A stretch of DNA of 64,000 bases from Luteolibacter sp. SL250 (GCF_026625605.1 NZ_CP113054.1:4588001-4652000); one strand, 5' to 3'. Counted from the stretch's first letter, positions 16,863 through 26,571 are shown. Notes: generated from the sequence alone by a model not told the origin. Made by a program: numbers and translations.

Positions 16863-17909
16863 ATGGCCGCGAAGATCTACACCAACAAGGACGCCTCGCT
16901 CGCTCCGCTGAAAAAGAAAACACTCGCCGTGATCGGCTTCGGCTCCCAAGGCCACGCCCACGCGCTGAACCTCAAGGACAGTGGCCTGAAGGTCATCATC
17001 GGCCTCTACAAGAAGTCGAAGTCCCGCGAAGTCGCCAAGAAGCTGGGCTTCGAAGTCATGGACACCGCGGATGCGGTCAAGGCAGCGGACGTCATCTTCA
17101 TCGCCACCCCGGACACTGCGATCCCTGACATCTACGCGAAGGACATCGCCGCCAACCTGACCAAGGGCAAGACCCTCCTGTTCTCCCACGGCTTCGCCGT
17201 TCTCTTCGGCGGCCTGAAACTGCCGAAGGACATCGACGTGATCCTCGTCGCGCCAAAGGGACCTGGCCACACCGTCCGCTCCCAGTTCGTGGACGGCAAG
17301 GGTGTTCCCGGCCTCATCGCCGTCGAGCAGAACGCTTCCGGCAAGGCGAAGGAAACCGCTCTCGCATGGGCACGCGGCGTCGGCTGCACCCGTGCCGGTG
17401 TGTTCGAGACCAACTTCCGCGAAGAAACCGTGACCGACCTCTTCGGTGAGCAGACCGTCCTTTGCGGTGGTGCCTCCGCCCTGGTGAAGGCCGGTTTCGA
17501 AGTGCTCGTCGAGGCTGGCTACCAGCCTGAGATGGCCTATTTCGAGTGCCTCCACGAGCTGAAGCTCATCGTGGACCTCATGAACGAGTCCGGCCTGGCC
17601 GGCATGCGTTTCTCCATCTCCGAGACCGCCGAGTGGGGCGACGTTTCCGTCGGACCGAAGATCATCGACGCCGGCGTCAAGAAGCGCATGGCCAAGCAGC
17701 TCAAGGACATCGAGAACGGCAAGTTCGCCAAGGACTGGATTGCCGAGTACAAGAACGGCTACCCACGCTTCAACAAGATCCGCAAGGAGGAAGCCGCCCA
17801 CCAGATCGAGAAGACCGGTGAGAAACTCCGGTCCACCATGAGCTGGATCAAACAGAAGAAACTCAAGAAGGGCGCCTCCCAGGCATCCTACGTTTCCTCC
17901 TCGAAGTAA
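16863..17909 (+). CDS. ilvC: Ketol-acid reductoisomerase (NADP+)
   Basis: From the ATG at 16863 (MAAKIYTNKDASLAPLKKKT) this is a 348-residue class I enzyme. The Rossmann motif AVIGFGSQGHAHALNLKDSG is near residues 22-41, and the C-terminal knotted domain has EETVTDLFGEQTVLCGG, ECLHELKLIVDLM and SETAEWGD with the Mg-binding acidic residues. It converts acetolactate or acetohydroxybutyrate to the dihydroxy acids of branched-chain amino-acid synthesis. No other ilv gene is adjacent. A strong terminator follows. Confidence 0.98.
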   Translation: MAAKIYTNKDASLAPLKKKTLAVIGFGSQGHAHALNLKDSGLKVIIGLYKKSKSREVAKKLGFEVMDTADAVKAADVIFIATPDTAIPDIYAKDIAANLTKGKTLLFSHGFAVLFGGLKLPKDIDVILVAPKGPGHTVRSQFVDGKGVPGLIAVEQNASGKAKETALAWARGVGCTRAGVFETNFREETVTDLFGEQTVLCGGASALVKAGFEVLVEAGYQPEMAYFECLHELKLIVDLMNESGLAGMRFSISETAEWGDVSVGPKIIDAGVKKRMAKQLKDIENGKFAKDWIAEYKNGYPRFNKIRKEEAAHQIEKTGEKLRSTMSWIKQKKLKKGASQASYVSSSK

Positions 17910-17929
17910 TCCCGCTTCCTGTTTCCGAG

Positions 17930-17966
17930 ACGCCCGCTCCCGCAAGGGACGCGGGCGTTTTTTTTT
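17930..17966 (+). terminator. Rho-independent terminator after ilvC
   Basis: ACGCCCGC (17930-17937) pairs with GCGGGCGT (17951-17958), followed by an unbroken run of T to 17966. The palindromic repeat element at 17970 follows immediately. Confidence 0.9.
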
Positions 17967-17969
17967 GGG

Positions 17970-18075
17970 GTAGCGGAGGTCGTGAGACCTTCGGCTGGGG
18001 GGCAGTCCATGAAGGACCGGAGTGGTCATGGCATGGGAACGTCCTCCCCGCCGAATCTCTCACGAGATCGCTATC
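17970..18075 (+). repeat. 106-bp palindromic repeat element, copy 1
   Basis: The element starts GTAGCGGAGGTCGTGAGACC and ends CTCTCACGAGATCGCTATC, so its ends are inverted (GTAGCG/CGCTAT; TCGTGAGA/TCTCACGA). The left arm folds into a hairpin with loop CGTGAG. A second, inverted copy is at 38952-39058; shared blocks are TTCGGCTGGGGGG, GAAGG-CCGGAG, CATGG and CCCCGCC. No open reading frame lies inside. Confidence 0.82.
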
Positions 18076-18097
18076 CCCCCGCATTCGCTGCAGTTGG

Positions 18098-18117
18098 CGG
18101 TTTCTATCAAAAAACCG
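18098..18117 (+). promoter_or_regulatory. Inverted repeat upstream of the MFS transporter gene
   Basis: CGGTTT (18098-18103) and AAACCG (18112-18117) form a perfect 6-bp inverted repeat with an 8-base loop, about 85 bp upstream of the transporter start. A GATAAT at 18163-18168 with TTGCCA 15 bp upstream could be its promoter. It may be an operator; this is weak evidence. Confidence 0.3.
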
Positions 18118-18201
18118 TTTGCAATCGCGATTTTCTTCTCCTTGCCATCACCCGCCCCAACCGATAATCCCCTTCTCCACGTTTAGATCCGACAAACCCC
18201 T

Positions 18202-19857
18202 ATGAGTACAGCAGACGACGCAATCGCACCAAACGCCAAACGGCTCTTATGGGCCGGCTTCACCGCCATCCTCGCCGCTGGCGTGGGCTTCGGCGTCCGG
18301 GGCGGCCTCTTCGACACCTGGGCAACCCAGTTCAACTTCAATGGCTCCCAGCTTGGTGCCATCAGTCTCGGAGCAGGCTTCATCAGCTTCTGTTTCGGCA
18401 TCATCATCGGCGGTATCGTGGTCGACAAGATCGGTTACGGCAAACTGGTCATCGCCGCCTTCCTACTTCATGTCCTGTCCGCATTTGTGACCTTCGCCGC
18501 CAAGCCCGGCATGTCCACGGACGCCGCATTCCAGCTCCTCTACTGGGGCACCTTCCTCTTCGGTCTGGCGAACGGAACGCTGGAAGCCGTTGCCAACCCA
18601 CTGGTGGCCACGCTGTTCCCGAAAAACCGAACCCACTACCTCAACATTCTACATGCTAGCTGGCCGCTCGGAATGGTGTTCGGCGGCCTGATCGGCTGGT
18701 TCCTCGGTGGCACCTTCGCCTGGTCCTGGAAGGCCCAGCTCGCCCTTTATCTTATCCCGACGCTGGTTTACGGTGTGATGTTCCTCGGCCAATCCTTCCC
18801 AAAATCAGAAGCCTCTGCCAAGGGCCTCAAGCTCGGCGAGATGTTCAAGGACATCGGCCTTCTCGGCACGCTCATCGTGTCTGCCATGCTTTTCCTCTTC
18901 CTGCGCCGCGATGTCTTCACTCCTCTCTTCGGTGGTAACGCCATCGCAGCAAACGGTGCCGCACTCGTTGTCGCCCTTGCTCTCTTGGGTTGGGTCGCAT
19001 CCATCACGAAGTTCGCAATCGGTCACTGGCTGCTCTTTGTTCTCTTCATCATCCATGCCCTGGTCGGCAGCGTCGAACTGGGCACCGACGGCTGGATCCA
19101 GAATATCACCGGCACGATTCTCAACCCGACTGAAGGGAAGATCCTATTCGTCTTTACCTCTCTGGTGATGTTCGGTCTGCGCTTCTGCGCCCACTTCATC
19201 GAAACCCGCATCGGCCTCAAGCCAATCGGCCTGCTGCTGGTCTGCGCTATGCTGGGCGTCCTTGGCCTGAACCTCGTCAGCGCCGTCTCCAGCTTCGGTG
19301 CCGCGGTTGGTGCACTGTTGGTCTACGGTTTCGCCAAGACCTTCTTCTGGCCAACCATGCTGGCCGTGGTCGGTGACCGTTTCCCCCGCACAGGTGCGGT
19401 GGCAATGAGCCTCATGGGCGGTATCGGCATGATGTCCGTTGGCCTCTTCGGTGGTCCTGGCTTGGGCTATGGCCGCGACCGTTTCGCTGCGGAAGAACTG
19501 AAAGCCAAGGATGCAGCTCTCTATGAATCCTGGAAGAGCACTGGCAACCCGAGCCAATTCGCGGTCTTCGAACCGGTGCAATCGATCGATCCTGCGCGCC
19601 TCGGCGAGGCGAAAGCATCCGCCTTGGCAAAGAAGCAGGTTGATGCAGGCTCGAAAGACCCAGCGGTAGCCGCGTTGGCTGCCACTCATACGGCTGAAAA
19701 GCAAACGGTGGTAGAGGCGGACGTGAAGGGTAACCGCAAATTGCTCAAGGTGGACTCCTTGATCCCCGCCGCCATGGCGGTCGGCTATCTCCTCCTGCTC
19801 CTCTACTTCAAGGCCATCGGCGGTTACCGTCCACTCACCGTGGACGAGCAGAACTGA
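18202..19857 (+). CDS. MFS transporter with an extra hydrophilic segment before the last helix
   Basis: This 551-residue protein has about 12 hydrophobic spans, including [40 protein letters not shown] (an MFS loop 2-3 type motif), [17 protein letters not shown] and [20 protein letters not shown]. Typical transporters of the superfamily have 400-450 residues. The extra length is mainly an Ala/Lys/Glu-rich hydrophilic stretch of about 90 residues (roughly 430-520) between the last helices. The substrate is unknown; this form is seen in Planctomycetes-Verrucomicrobia sugar-type transporters. The gene stands alone, ending in a terminator. Confidence 0.88.
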   Translation: MSTADDAIAPNAKRLLWAGFTAILAAGVGFGVRGGLFDTWATQFNFNGSQLGAISLGAGFISFCFGIIIGGIVVDKIGYGKLVIAAFLLHVLSAFVTFAAKPGMSTDAAFQLLYWGTFLFGLANGTLEAVANPLVATLFPKNRTHYLNILHASWPLGMVFGGLIGWFLGGTFAWSWKAQLALYLIPTLVYGVMFLGQSFPKSEASAKGLKLGEMFKDIGLLGTLIVSAMLFLFLRRDVFTPLFGGNAIAANGAALVVALALLGWVASITKFAIGHWLLFVLFIIHALVGSVELGTDGWIQNITGTILNPTEGKILFVFTSLVMFGLRFCAHFIETRIGLKPIGLLLVCAMLGVLGLNLVSAVSSFGAAVGALLVYGFAKTFFWPTMLAVVGDRFPRTGAVAMSLMGGIGMMSVGLFGGPGLGYGRDRFAAEELKAKDAALYESWKSTGNPSQFAVFEPVQSIDPARLGEAKASALAKKQVDAGSKDPAVAALAATHTAEKQTVVEADVKGNRKLLKVDSLIPAAMAVGYLLLLLYFKAIGGYRPLTVDEQN

Positions 19858-19888
19858 CCTGATTCCTTCGGAAATCCTGATCATCCAA

Positions 19889-19920
19889 CGGCCCGCCATC
19901 CCGGCGGGCCGTTTCTTTTT
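19889..19920 (+). terminator. Rho-independent terminator after the MFS gene
   Basis: CGGCCCGCC (19889-19897) pairs with GGCGGGCCG (19903-19911) across ATCCC and is followed by TTTCTTTTT. Confidence 0.9.
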
Positions 19921-19961
19921 GCACTTGCGACGGTGGGTTTCCGGGAGTGGACTGTGGAGCG

Positions 19962-20621
19962 ATGACCCATGGTGGTTCCAATTTTCCGAAACTCCTTCTC
20001 CTGCTGCTTTTCACGCTGTTTTCGGGCGCGATGTGCGTGTCGGCACAGGTGAAGGTGAACCTGGCGGACGGGTTCGACTTCCCCGTTGGGAAGCCGGATG
20101 CGTCCGGCTACTACAAGGCGCGGGGGCTGCGCCTTGGCTCCCCCCAGCACTTCGGTGAGGACTGGAACGGCCGGAGTGGCGGCGACAGTGATCTGGGTGA
20201 CCCCGTCTATAACATCGGGGAGGGTATCGTGACGTTCGCCTACGACGTCGCGCAGGGCTGGGGCAACGTGGTGATCATCCGCCATGCCTACCGGGATCCG
20301 GCGAACGGGCAGGTGAAATACTGCGACGCCCTCTACGGCCACCTGCAGAAGATCATGACGACGGTGGGCAGCAAGGTGAAGCGGGGTCAGCAGATCGGCA
20401 CCATCGGCAGCAACCGGGGCATGTATCCGGCCCACCTCCATTTCGAGATCCGCCACAACATCACCATCGGCATGCAGCGGAGCTCGGTCCCCGCCACCCT
20501 TCAGCACTGGGCGGATCCCACACAGTTCATCAACAAATACCGGCGGCTGAACCGCGAATGGCGCGCCGTCGAGGTCCCCACTAGGACCTACCAGGAGTAC
20601 GCGGGCCGCAAGGGGTTGTGA
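19962..20621 (+). CDS. Exported LytM/M23 family metallopeptidase
   Basis: From the ATG at 19962 (GGAG just upstream) the protein has 219 residues, with a hydrophobic export signal (KLLLLLLFTLFSGAMCVSAQ). An M23 domain follows with HFGEDWNG (zinc His and Asp), GEGIVTFAYDVAQGWGN, LYGHLQK and the HLHFEIR motif with the catalytic and zinc His. M23 enzymes cut peptide cross-links of peptidoglycan. All zinc ligands appear present, so it should be active. The anchored nuclease gene starts three bases after its stop. Confidence 0.92.
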   Translation: MTHGGSNFPKLLLLLLFTLFSGAMCVSAQVKVNLADGFDFPVGKPDASGYYKARGLRLGSPQHFGEDWNGRSGGDSDLGDPVYNIGEGIVTFAYDVAQGWGNVVIIRHAYRDPANGQVKYCDALYGHLQKIMTTVGSKVKRGQQIGTIGSNRGMYPAHLHFEIRHNITIGMQRSSVPATLQHWADPTQFINKYRRLNREWRAVEVPTRTYQEYAGRKGL

Positions 20622-20624
20622 GGT

Positions 20625-21377
20625 ATGGCGGTCCGAGCGAAGAAACAGAGCCCGTGGTTTGTCCTCCTGATCATCGTCGCGGCGGTGGTGATGTGGGCGC
20701 TGGACCAGCGGAAGTCCGGCCCCGAGGAAGGCCCGCGCCCCCAACGGAATGAGAAGGTTTCCGCCAACCCTCCTCCTTCCTCCAAGCCGCTCCCGTCCGG
20801 CAAGACCGCGGGCCGCCCTGGGACAGGCCACCGCGAGGGCCGCTACGAACTCCACCGCAACTGCAAGCTGGCTGCGGACAACAGCAATGACGGCGACAGC
20901 TTCCGCGTGCTGCTGCCGGACGGCAGGCGCGAGATCTTCCGCCTCTACTTCGTGGACACACCGGAGAGTGCCTTCAAATCCTACCGCAACGGGGAGAACA
21001 ACCACCAGCGGATCCGGGAGCAGGCGGAACACTTCGGAATCACTTCCGAAGAAGCGGTCGAAGTCGGCAAGGATGGAAAGCAGTTTGTCCTCGGACTCCT
21101 CGGCAAGCGTCCATTCACGCTCCACACGGAGTGGGACAGCCCGTTCCGGGACCAGCGCTATCACGCGTTCATCGAGGTGGAGGACGGTGGCAGGCCGCGC
21201 TGGTTGCACGAGGTGTTGCTGGAAAAGGGATTCGCCCGCCTGAAGACGAAACCCGCGGACCTGCCCGATGGCACGAAAGCGGCCAGCCACCGCCGGCATC
21301 TGGAGGCCCTTCAATCCGCCGCCCGCAAGTCCCGGACAGGTGGCTGGCGCACGACAAGGTCCGCGGCCGCCCGCTGA
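20625..21377 (+). CDS. Membrane-anchored thermonuclease (SNase)-like protein
   Basis: This 250-residue protein has an N-terminal membrane anchor (about residues 11-27, PWFVLLIIVAAVVMWAL) and a Pro/Ser-rich linker. A staphylococcal-nuclease-like domain follows: NDGDSFRVLLPDGRREIFRL, YFVDTPES, and LHEVLLEKGFARL. The DGDSF and VDTPE segments carry the usual metal and substrate residues. It probably faces the periplasm and degrades nucleic acid. The tail is Lys/Arg-rich. It is the second gene of a two-gene operon with the M23 peptidase. Confidence 0.85.
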   Translation: MAVRAKKQSPWFVLLIIVAAVVMWALDQRKSGPEEGPRPQRNEKVSANPPPSSKPLPSGKTAGRPGTGHREGRYELHRNCKLAADNSNDGDSFRVLLPDGRREIFRLYFVDTPESAFKSYRNGENNHQRIREQAEHFGITSEEAVEVGKDGKQFVLGLLGKRPFTLHTEWDSPFRDQRYHAFIEVEDGGRPRWLHEVLLEKGFARLKTKPADLPDGTKAASHRRHLEALQSAARKSRTGGWRTTRSAAAR

Positions 21378-21454
21378 CCGCAGGATCCCAAAATTTTCCG
21401 GCCAATTCCCGGAGCAGCCCACCAATCGTATCGGAACCCAATCCGACACGATTC

Positions 21455-22165
21455 ATGAAAACCCTCCTCGCATGCCTCGCCACCATCCTGACCTTGCCTG
21501 CCCACGCCGCCATCCTCGTGGCCTATGATTTCAATGGTGGCAACAACACCGCGACCGCATCCGATCCAGATGTGTTGACCGGGCCGATCATCCCCCACGG
21601 AAGCATCAACCACATCAACCGCCCGGTCATCTATCCGAACTCCGGAACCAATGGCTGGGCTGCGGCCCCGACTTCCGAAATCGTCGGGACGGGCGGGGTT
21701 CCCGGGACGGAGGCCACTTCCTTTTCCGGGAATGATCATTTTTCCTTCACCGTCACGCCGGCCTCCGGATTCGCACTCAGCCTGACGCAACTGAAGTTCT
21801 CCACCGCGTTCCACAGCAGCGGCACCTTCAACCTGACGGGTTGGTATTTCGTCCGTTCCAGCCGGGACGGCTTCGCGGCGAACATCGGCAGCGTCTTTTC
21901 GGAAACCCACGTCAACAGCACGGACCCCGCCTTCACGGAGCATGTGCTGGATTTGTCCGCGGCGATCTACCAGGACATCATGTCCGACGTCACCTTCCGC
22001 ATCTACCTCTACGACAACAGCAATTCGGAAACCCGCTGGATGGCCATCGATGACGTGAGCCTGGAGGGAACCGCCTCCCCCATTCCGGAGACATCCAGCC
22101 TGGCGCTGATGCTGCCGGGGCTGGCCTTGCTCACCCGCCAGCGACGCCGGGAGGAACGCCGCTGA
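21455..22165 (+). CDS. Exported protein with PEP-CTERM-like tail
   Basis: From the ATG at 21455 the protein has 236 residues: a signal peptide (MKTLLACLATILTLPAHAA), a beta-rich domain of about 190 residues without a recognised family (FSFTVTPASGFALSLTQLKF, WMAIDDVSLEG), and the tail IPETSSLALMLPGLALLTRQ plus Arg-rich end. The tail is a PEP-CTERM variant (PET instead of PEP). The domain looks like the jelly-roll type common in PEP-CTERM proteins. Function is unknown. Confidence 0.82.
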   Translation: MKTLLACLATILTLPAHAAILVAYDFNGGNNTATASDPDVLTGPIIPHGSINHINRPVIYPNSGTNGWAAAPTSEIVGTGGVPGTEATSFSGNDHFSFTVTPASGFALSLTQLKFSTAFHSSGTFNLTGWYFVRSSRDGFAANIGSVFSETHVNSTDPAFTEHVLDLSAAIYQDIMSDVTFRIYLYDNSNSETRWMAIDDVSLEGTASPIPETSSLALMLPGLALLTRQRRREERR

Positions 22166-22239
22166 TATTTTTTCCTTCTCCTGATAACCTGCCCGATCCC
22201 GGAACGATTTCCTTTCCGGTACCATCCGCCCGCAAACCC

Positions 22240-25200
22240 ATGATCCGCCACCCGCTGTCCGTCGCCATCCTGTCCGTCACTGCCCTGCACGCGGATGTCA
22301 TCCAGCTCCCGAAATTTCCCGGCGAGGCCTTCGCCAGTCCAGCCAACGCAGGGAACCTGGATGCGGATGCCTTCGCGGAGTGGGTGGACGGTTCCATCCG
22401 GAAAATGGAGGCTGCTCCGGGAAAGCAGGATCAGGGAGCGCTGGCGATCCTCTGCACGCCCACTTCGAATCCCGGGCACGCCACCCTCTACTTCGGGGAC
22501 TCCAGAAACCCGGGTCCGCGGCATCTGCGGATCGGCTTCAAAGAGAGTCTTCCGGTCGGCAGCATCCTGGCCAAGGACGGTGGCACGGTCAGCGTGCTGA
22601 AGCCGGGCGCAACGTACCCGGGCGATCCGGCGGATGATTCCCAATGGCTGCCCGCGCAAAGGTACGACAATGGCGCTCCGGTCGCGGCCGGGCCGGAGAA
22701 AGGAAATCTCTCCCTGTGGATCCTTCCTCCGGGTACCAGCACCCGGGCGCTGCGTTTCACCCATAATGCGAAAACCACCGATACGGACTACCGGGGCGCC
22801 TTGTCCGGCGTGGTGGTCAGCCCCACCCGGTTCATCAATGAGGCGTGGAACGCCACCGCCGCCGCCAGCATCCAGAGCCAGCATGCGGGAAAGGTGCTCA
22901 ACGGGGAGCATGACGGGTGGGGGGCCTGGGAGACGCAGGAAAAGGGAAAGGCACCGGCGGATGCGGCGGTCATCTCCGCGGATCAACCGGAGTGGATCAC
23001 CCTGAGCTGGCGGCAGCCGGTTTCCCTCAACGGACTCGCAGCCATCTGGGCGGGCATCTCCGATGCCGAGGTCCAGTCATTCCAAGGCCCCGCCGACCGC
23101 CATCCGAAGGATGCTTCCGACACCGACTGGAAGCCCGTCGCCACCTATGGGAATCTCCGGCACAGCTACCCGGCCCAGTTCTGGCCGAACCTGCTTTCCT
23201 TCCCCATGGAAGTGAAGACCCGCGCCATCCGCCTGCGGATCACCGGAGCGGGGGCGAACCTTTCCCATGCGAACAACAACGGCGGAAAGCGCGCCTGGCT
23301 CGGTGAACTGATGGCATTGAGGAACCTGGGTGGGGAACCGCTCAAAGCGGCGCCACAGATGGCAGCGGAGACTCTTCCCAAAGCACCCATCCCCATCCGC
23401 TTCACCCTCGCGAAGCCGGGCTACGTCTCGTTGGTGGTGGAGAAGCCGGATGGTTTCCGTGTCCGCAACCTGGTGTCCGAGACGCACTTTCCGGCAGGGG
23501 AGAATGTCGTCTGGTGGGATGGCTCCGATGATCTCGAACGGGATGTCGATGCGGCCATGCACGGTGTTTTCAACATCCCCGTCCATTTCATCGAACCTGG
23601 CTCCTACCGCGTCCGGGGCATTGTGAGGGATCAGATCCGGCCGCACTACGAATTCTCCGTCTATACCACCGGCAACCCGCCATGGAACACGGAGGACAGC
23701 ACGGGTGCGTGGCTCGCCAACCACTCCCCACCCCAGGCGGCGGCGTTCGTACCCGCGGCGCAATCTCCTACTGGAAAGCCCGTAGTCTATCTCGGTTGCT
23801 ATGTCACGGAAGGCCCTTCCGGCCTCGCGTGGGTGGACCCGGCGGATGGCAAAAAACTCGGCGGCAAGAAATGGGTGGGCGGGCACTGGACCGCCGCCCC
23901 TTTCCTCGCACGGGACGCCGGACCGGATGCGGAACCCGGAACCCACGTCTATGTCGGCTCCACTTGGGAAACGGAGAAAGGTTCCGGCATCGGCGAGCTG
24001 CGCATCACCGCGCTCACGGGAAAAGGTGACAAGCCGATCGTGAAGCTCCAACTCGGCAAGCTGGCAGAGCAGTCCCCCGGCGCGGGGGAGAGAAAGGAGG
24101 ATCTGCTCGGTGGCATCGCCGTTCACAACGGCATCGTCGTGGCCGCGATGAGGCAGGAGAACAAGCTGCGCTTTTTCGGCGTTTCCGACGGCAAGGAAGC
24201 GCGCACGCTTTCCGTGGCCGATCCGAAGGGCATCATCTTCGACGCGAAAGGTGACCTGCTCGTCATCTCCGGGAACCGGCTGCTCCGCTTTTCCCAGGGG
24301 CAGGGGGAACCTGCGATCATCGTCGGTGCGGGCCTTGAAGATCCGCAGGGCATCACCGCGGATGCAAAGGGCAACATCCTCGTCAGCGACTGGGGTGGCA
24401 GCCACCAGGTGAAGGTCTTCACCGCCGATGGAAAAGCCACCGGCATCATCGGCAAAGCCGGAAAGCCGGCGGCGGGAAAATATGACCCGCTGCACATGAA
24501 CCACCCCCATGGCATCGCGGTGGATGACCGCGGCCAGGTATGGGTGACGGAACACGACTTCATGCCGAAGCGGGTCAGCGTCTGGACCCTGGATGGCAAG
24601 CTGGTGAACGCGTTCTACGGGCCGGGCAAATACGGTGGGGGCGGAGCGCTCGACCCGGTGGACAAGTCGAAGTTCTACTACGCGGACGAGGGCCACGGCA
24701 CCTTGGAGTTCAAGCTGGATTGGCAGAAAGGAAGCTGGTCGCTGGAGAATGTGCTCTACCGCCGGGTGCCGGATGAGATGAAGTTGTCCTTCCGCGCGGG
24801 CGGGCCGGAACAAGCGGTGTACCGGGATGGCCGCCGCTATTTCACCAATGCCTACAACTCCAGCCCCACCGGCGGGCATGGCACCGTGTTCATCTTCGCG
24901 GAGAAGGACGGCATCGCCCGGCCCTCCGCCGCGATGGGCAACCCGATCCGCTGGGATTTGCTGGAATCCGGAGCGTTCCTCACCCGCTGGCCGGAAGGTC
25001 TGAACCCCGGCTCAAAGAAGGAACCCGAGGCGTTCTTCATCTGGACCGATCTCAACGACGATGCGACCGCGCAGCCGGAGGAGGTAACGATTCACAAAGG
25101 CAAGAGCGGCGGACTCACGGTGATGCAGGACCTTTCCATCTGTGTCTCCCGTCTGGATGGGAAGGCCGTCCAGTTCCCGGTGAAGGGATTCACCCCATCC

Positions 25201-26571
25201 GGTGTGCCTCTATATGATTTCGCCACCAGCAAGGTTCTGGCGGCGGATGTCCAGCCGCCGAAATCATCCGGCGGAGACCAGGCGCTCGCCGGGACGGATG
25301 GATGGTCGGTGGTGACGCTGGGCATCGGCTCGTTCGACGGACTGTCCATTTCCGGAGCGAAGGACGGCATCGCGAAATGGAGCTACCCCAGCCCGTGGCC
25401 GGGCCTCCACGCCTCCCACCGCGCGCCGCGTCCAGGCGCGCCGGGCCAACTGATCGGCACCACACGCCTGCCCGGCTCGTTCTTCGAGATCAAGGGATCC
25501 GAAGCAGGCCCGCTGTGGGCGCTGCATACCAACCATGGCCGCATGGCGGTCTTCACCCAGGACGGCATTTTCGTCGCCAACCTGTTCGAGGACATGCGCG
25601 GCGGCAAAAGCTGGAAGATGCCGGTGGCCATCCGCAACACCGACCTGGAGGGCATCACGCTGGGCGAGGAGAATTTCTGGCCGACGCTCACCCACGCATC
25701 TGACGGGAAAGTCTATCTGGTGGACGGCGCCCGCAGCGCGATCGTCCGGCTGGACGGCCTGGAGTCCATCAAGCGACTGCCTGCATCCGACATCAGTGTT
25801 TCCGCCGATGATCTCGAAAAGGGCCGCGCCTGGAGGTCGGAAGTGGAGCTGGCGCGGCAGAAGGTGCATGGCAGCGGCATCATGAAAGTCGCCATCCGTC
25901 CGGACAAGCCGGTGGTCGATGGCGACATCGGCGAGTGGACATCCGCAGACTGGGTGGACATCGACAAGAGCGGGGTGAAAGCCTACTTCAACGCGAACAC
26001 GAAGCCCTACGACATCACCGGCGCGGTGGCTGTGTCCGGTGACCGGCTCTATGCCGCATGGAAGACCGGCGCGACGGAGCCGCTCAAAAACAGCGGCGAA
26101 ACGCCCATGGCCCCGTTCAAGACCGGCGACGCGCTGGACCTGATGCTGGGACCGGGCGGCGACCGGAAGAAGCCCGTGGCCGGGGACATGCGGCTGCTCG
26201 TCACGCTGGTGGACGGAAAGCCTCTGGCCTTGCTCTATCGCGCCGTGGTGCCCGGCACGAAGGACGCGGACAAGGTGCCGTTCTCCTCGCCATGGCGGAC
26301 CATCACCTTTGACAAGGTGGAGGACGTTTCGTCGCTGATCGAGTTCTCCGGCAGCGGGGGCAACTATGAGGTGTCCATCCCGCTTGCATCGCTCGGCTTC
26401 AAGCCGTCCCTGGGAGCGAAGATCCGCGGCGACATAGGCGTCCTCCGTGGCACCGGCGGTGAAACCACCGCCCGCGTCTACTGGAGCAACAAGGCAACCG
26501 GCATCGTCTCCGATGTTCCCGATGAAGCCATGCTCAACCCCGCCCTCTGGGGGACATTCGAGTTCAAATAA
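22240..26571 (+). CDS. Giant exported discoidin/beta-propeller/CBM9-like protein
   Basis: This 1443-residue protein has a signal peptide (MIRHPLSVAILSVTALHA) and then several modules. A discoidin-like carbohydrate-binding region lies at about 200-360 (PEWITLSWRQPVSLNGLA, RAIRLRITGAG). An FlgD-like Ig domain lies at about 382-442 (IRFTLAKPGYVSLVVEKPDG). An NHL-type beta-propeller lies at about 620-800 (LEDPQGITADAKGNILVSDW, HPHGIAVDDRGQVWVTEHD). A degenerate calcium-loop-like DLNDDATAQPEE is at 937-948, and a C-terminal CBM9/DOMON-like domain at about 1217-1443. It is a paralogue of the next gene (shared WSNKATGIVSDVP/WHSKSTGLVSDVP end). No catalytic site is recognised; glycan binding is inferred. 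Confidence 0.85.
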   Translation: MIRHPLSVAILSVTALHADVIQLPKFPGEAFASPANAGNLDADAFAEWVDGSIRKMEAAPGKQDQGALAILCTPTSNPGHATLYFGDSRNPGPRHLRIGFKESLPVGSILAKDGGTVSVLKPGATYPGDPADDSQWLPAQRYDNGAPVAAGPEKGNLSLWILPPGTSTRALRFTHNAKTTDTDYRGALSGVVVSPTRFINEAWNATAAASIQSQHAGKVLNGEHDGWGAWETQEKGKAPADAAVISADQPEWITLSWRQPVSLNGLAAIWAGISDAEVQSFQGPADRHPKDASDTDWKPVATYGNLRHSYPAQFWPNLLSFPMEVKTRAIRLRITGAGANLSHANNNGGKRAWLGELMALRNLGGEPLKAAPQMAAETLPKAPIPIRFTLAKPGYVSLVVEKPDGFRVRNLVSETHFPAGENVVWWDGSDDLERDVDAAMHGVFNIPVHFIEPGSYRVRGIVRDQIRPHYEFSVYTTGNPPWNTEDSTGAWLANHSPPQAAAFVPAAQSPTGKPVVYLGCYVTEGPSGLAWVDPADGKKLGGKKWVGGHWTAAPFLARDAGPDAEPGTHVYVGSTWETEKGSGIGELRITALTGKGDKPIVKLQLGKLAEQSPGAGERKEDLLGGIAVHNGIVVAAMRQENKLRFFGVSDGKEARTLSVADPKGIIFDAKGDLLVISGNRLLRFSQGQGEPAIIVGAGLEDPQGITADAKGNILVSDWGGSHQVKVFTADGKATGIIGKAGKPAAGKYDPLHMNHPHGIAVDDRGQVWVTEHDFMPKRVSVWTLDGKLVNAFYGPGKYGGGGALDPVDKSKFYYADEGHGTLEFKLDWQKGSWSLENVLYRRVPDEMKLSFRAGGPEQAVYRDGRRYFTNAYNSSPTGGHGTVFIFAEKDGIARPSAAMGNPIRWDLLESGAFLTRWPEGLNPGSKKEPEAFFIWTDLNDDATAQPEEVTIHKGKSGGLTVMQDLSICVSRLDGKAVQFPVKGFTPSGVPLYDFATSKVLAADVQPPKSSGGDQALAGTDGWSVVTLGIGSFDGLSISGAKDGIAKWSYPSPWPGLHASHRAPRPGAPGQLIGTTRLPGSFFEIKGSEAGPLWALHTNHGRMAVFTQDGIFVANLFEDMRGGKSWKMPVAIRNTDLEGITLGEENFWPTLTHASDGKVYLVDGARSAIVRLDGLESIKRLPASDISVSADDLEKGRAWRSEVELARQKVHGSGIMKVAIRPDKPVVDGDIGEWTSADWVDIDKSGVKAYFNANTKPYDITGAVAVSGDRLYAAWKTGATEPLKNSGETPMAPFKTGDALDLMLGPGGDRKKPVAGDMRLLVTLVDGKPLALLYRAVVPGTKDADKVPFSSPWRTITFDKVEDVSSLIEFSGSGGNYEVSIPLASLGFKPSLGAKIRGDIGVLRGTGGETTARVYWSNKATGIVSDVPDEAMLNPALWGTFEFK

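Noticed and set aside
16758..18029. 423-codon minus-strand frame opposite ilvC
   Set aside because: Antisense to a full-length ilvC and running through its terminator and the repeat element.
17970..18075. Possibility that the palindromic repeat is a CRISPR repeat or a tRNA
   Set aside because: It occurs once per locus without regular spacers, is 106 bp long, and lacks the T-loop and anticodon arms of a tRNA.
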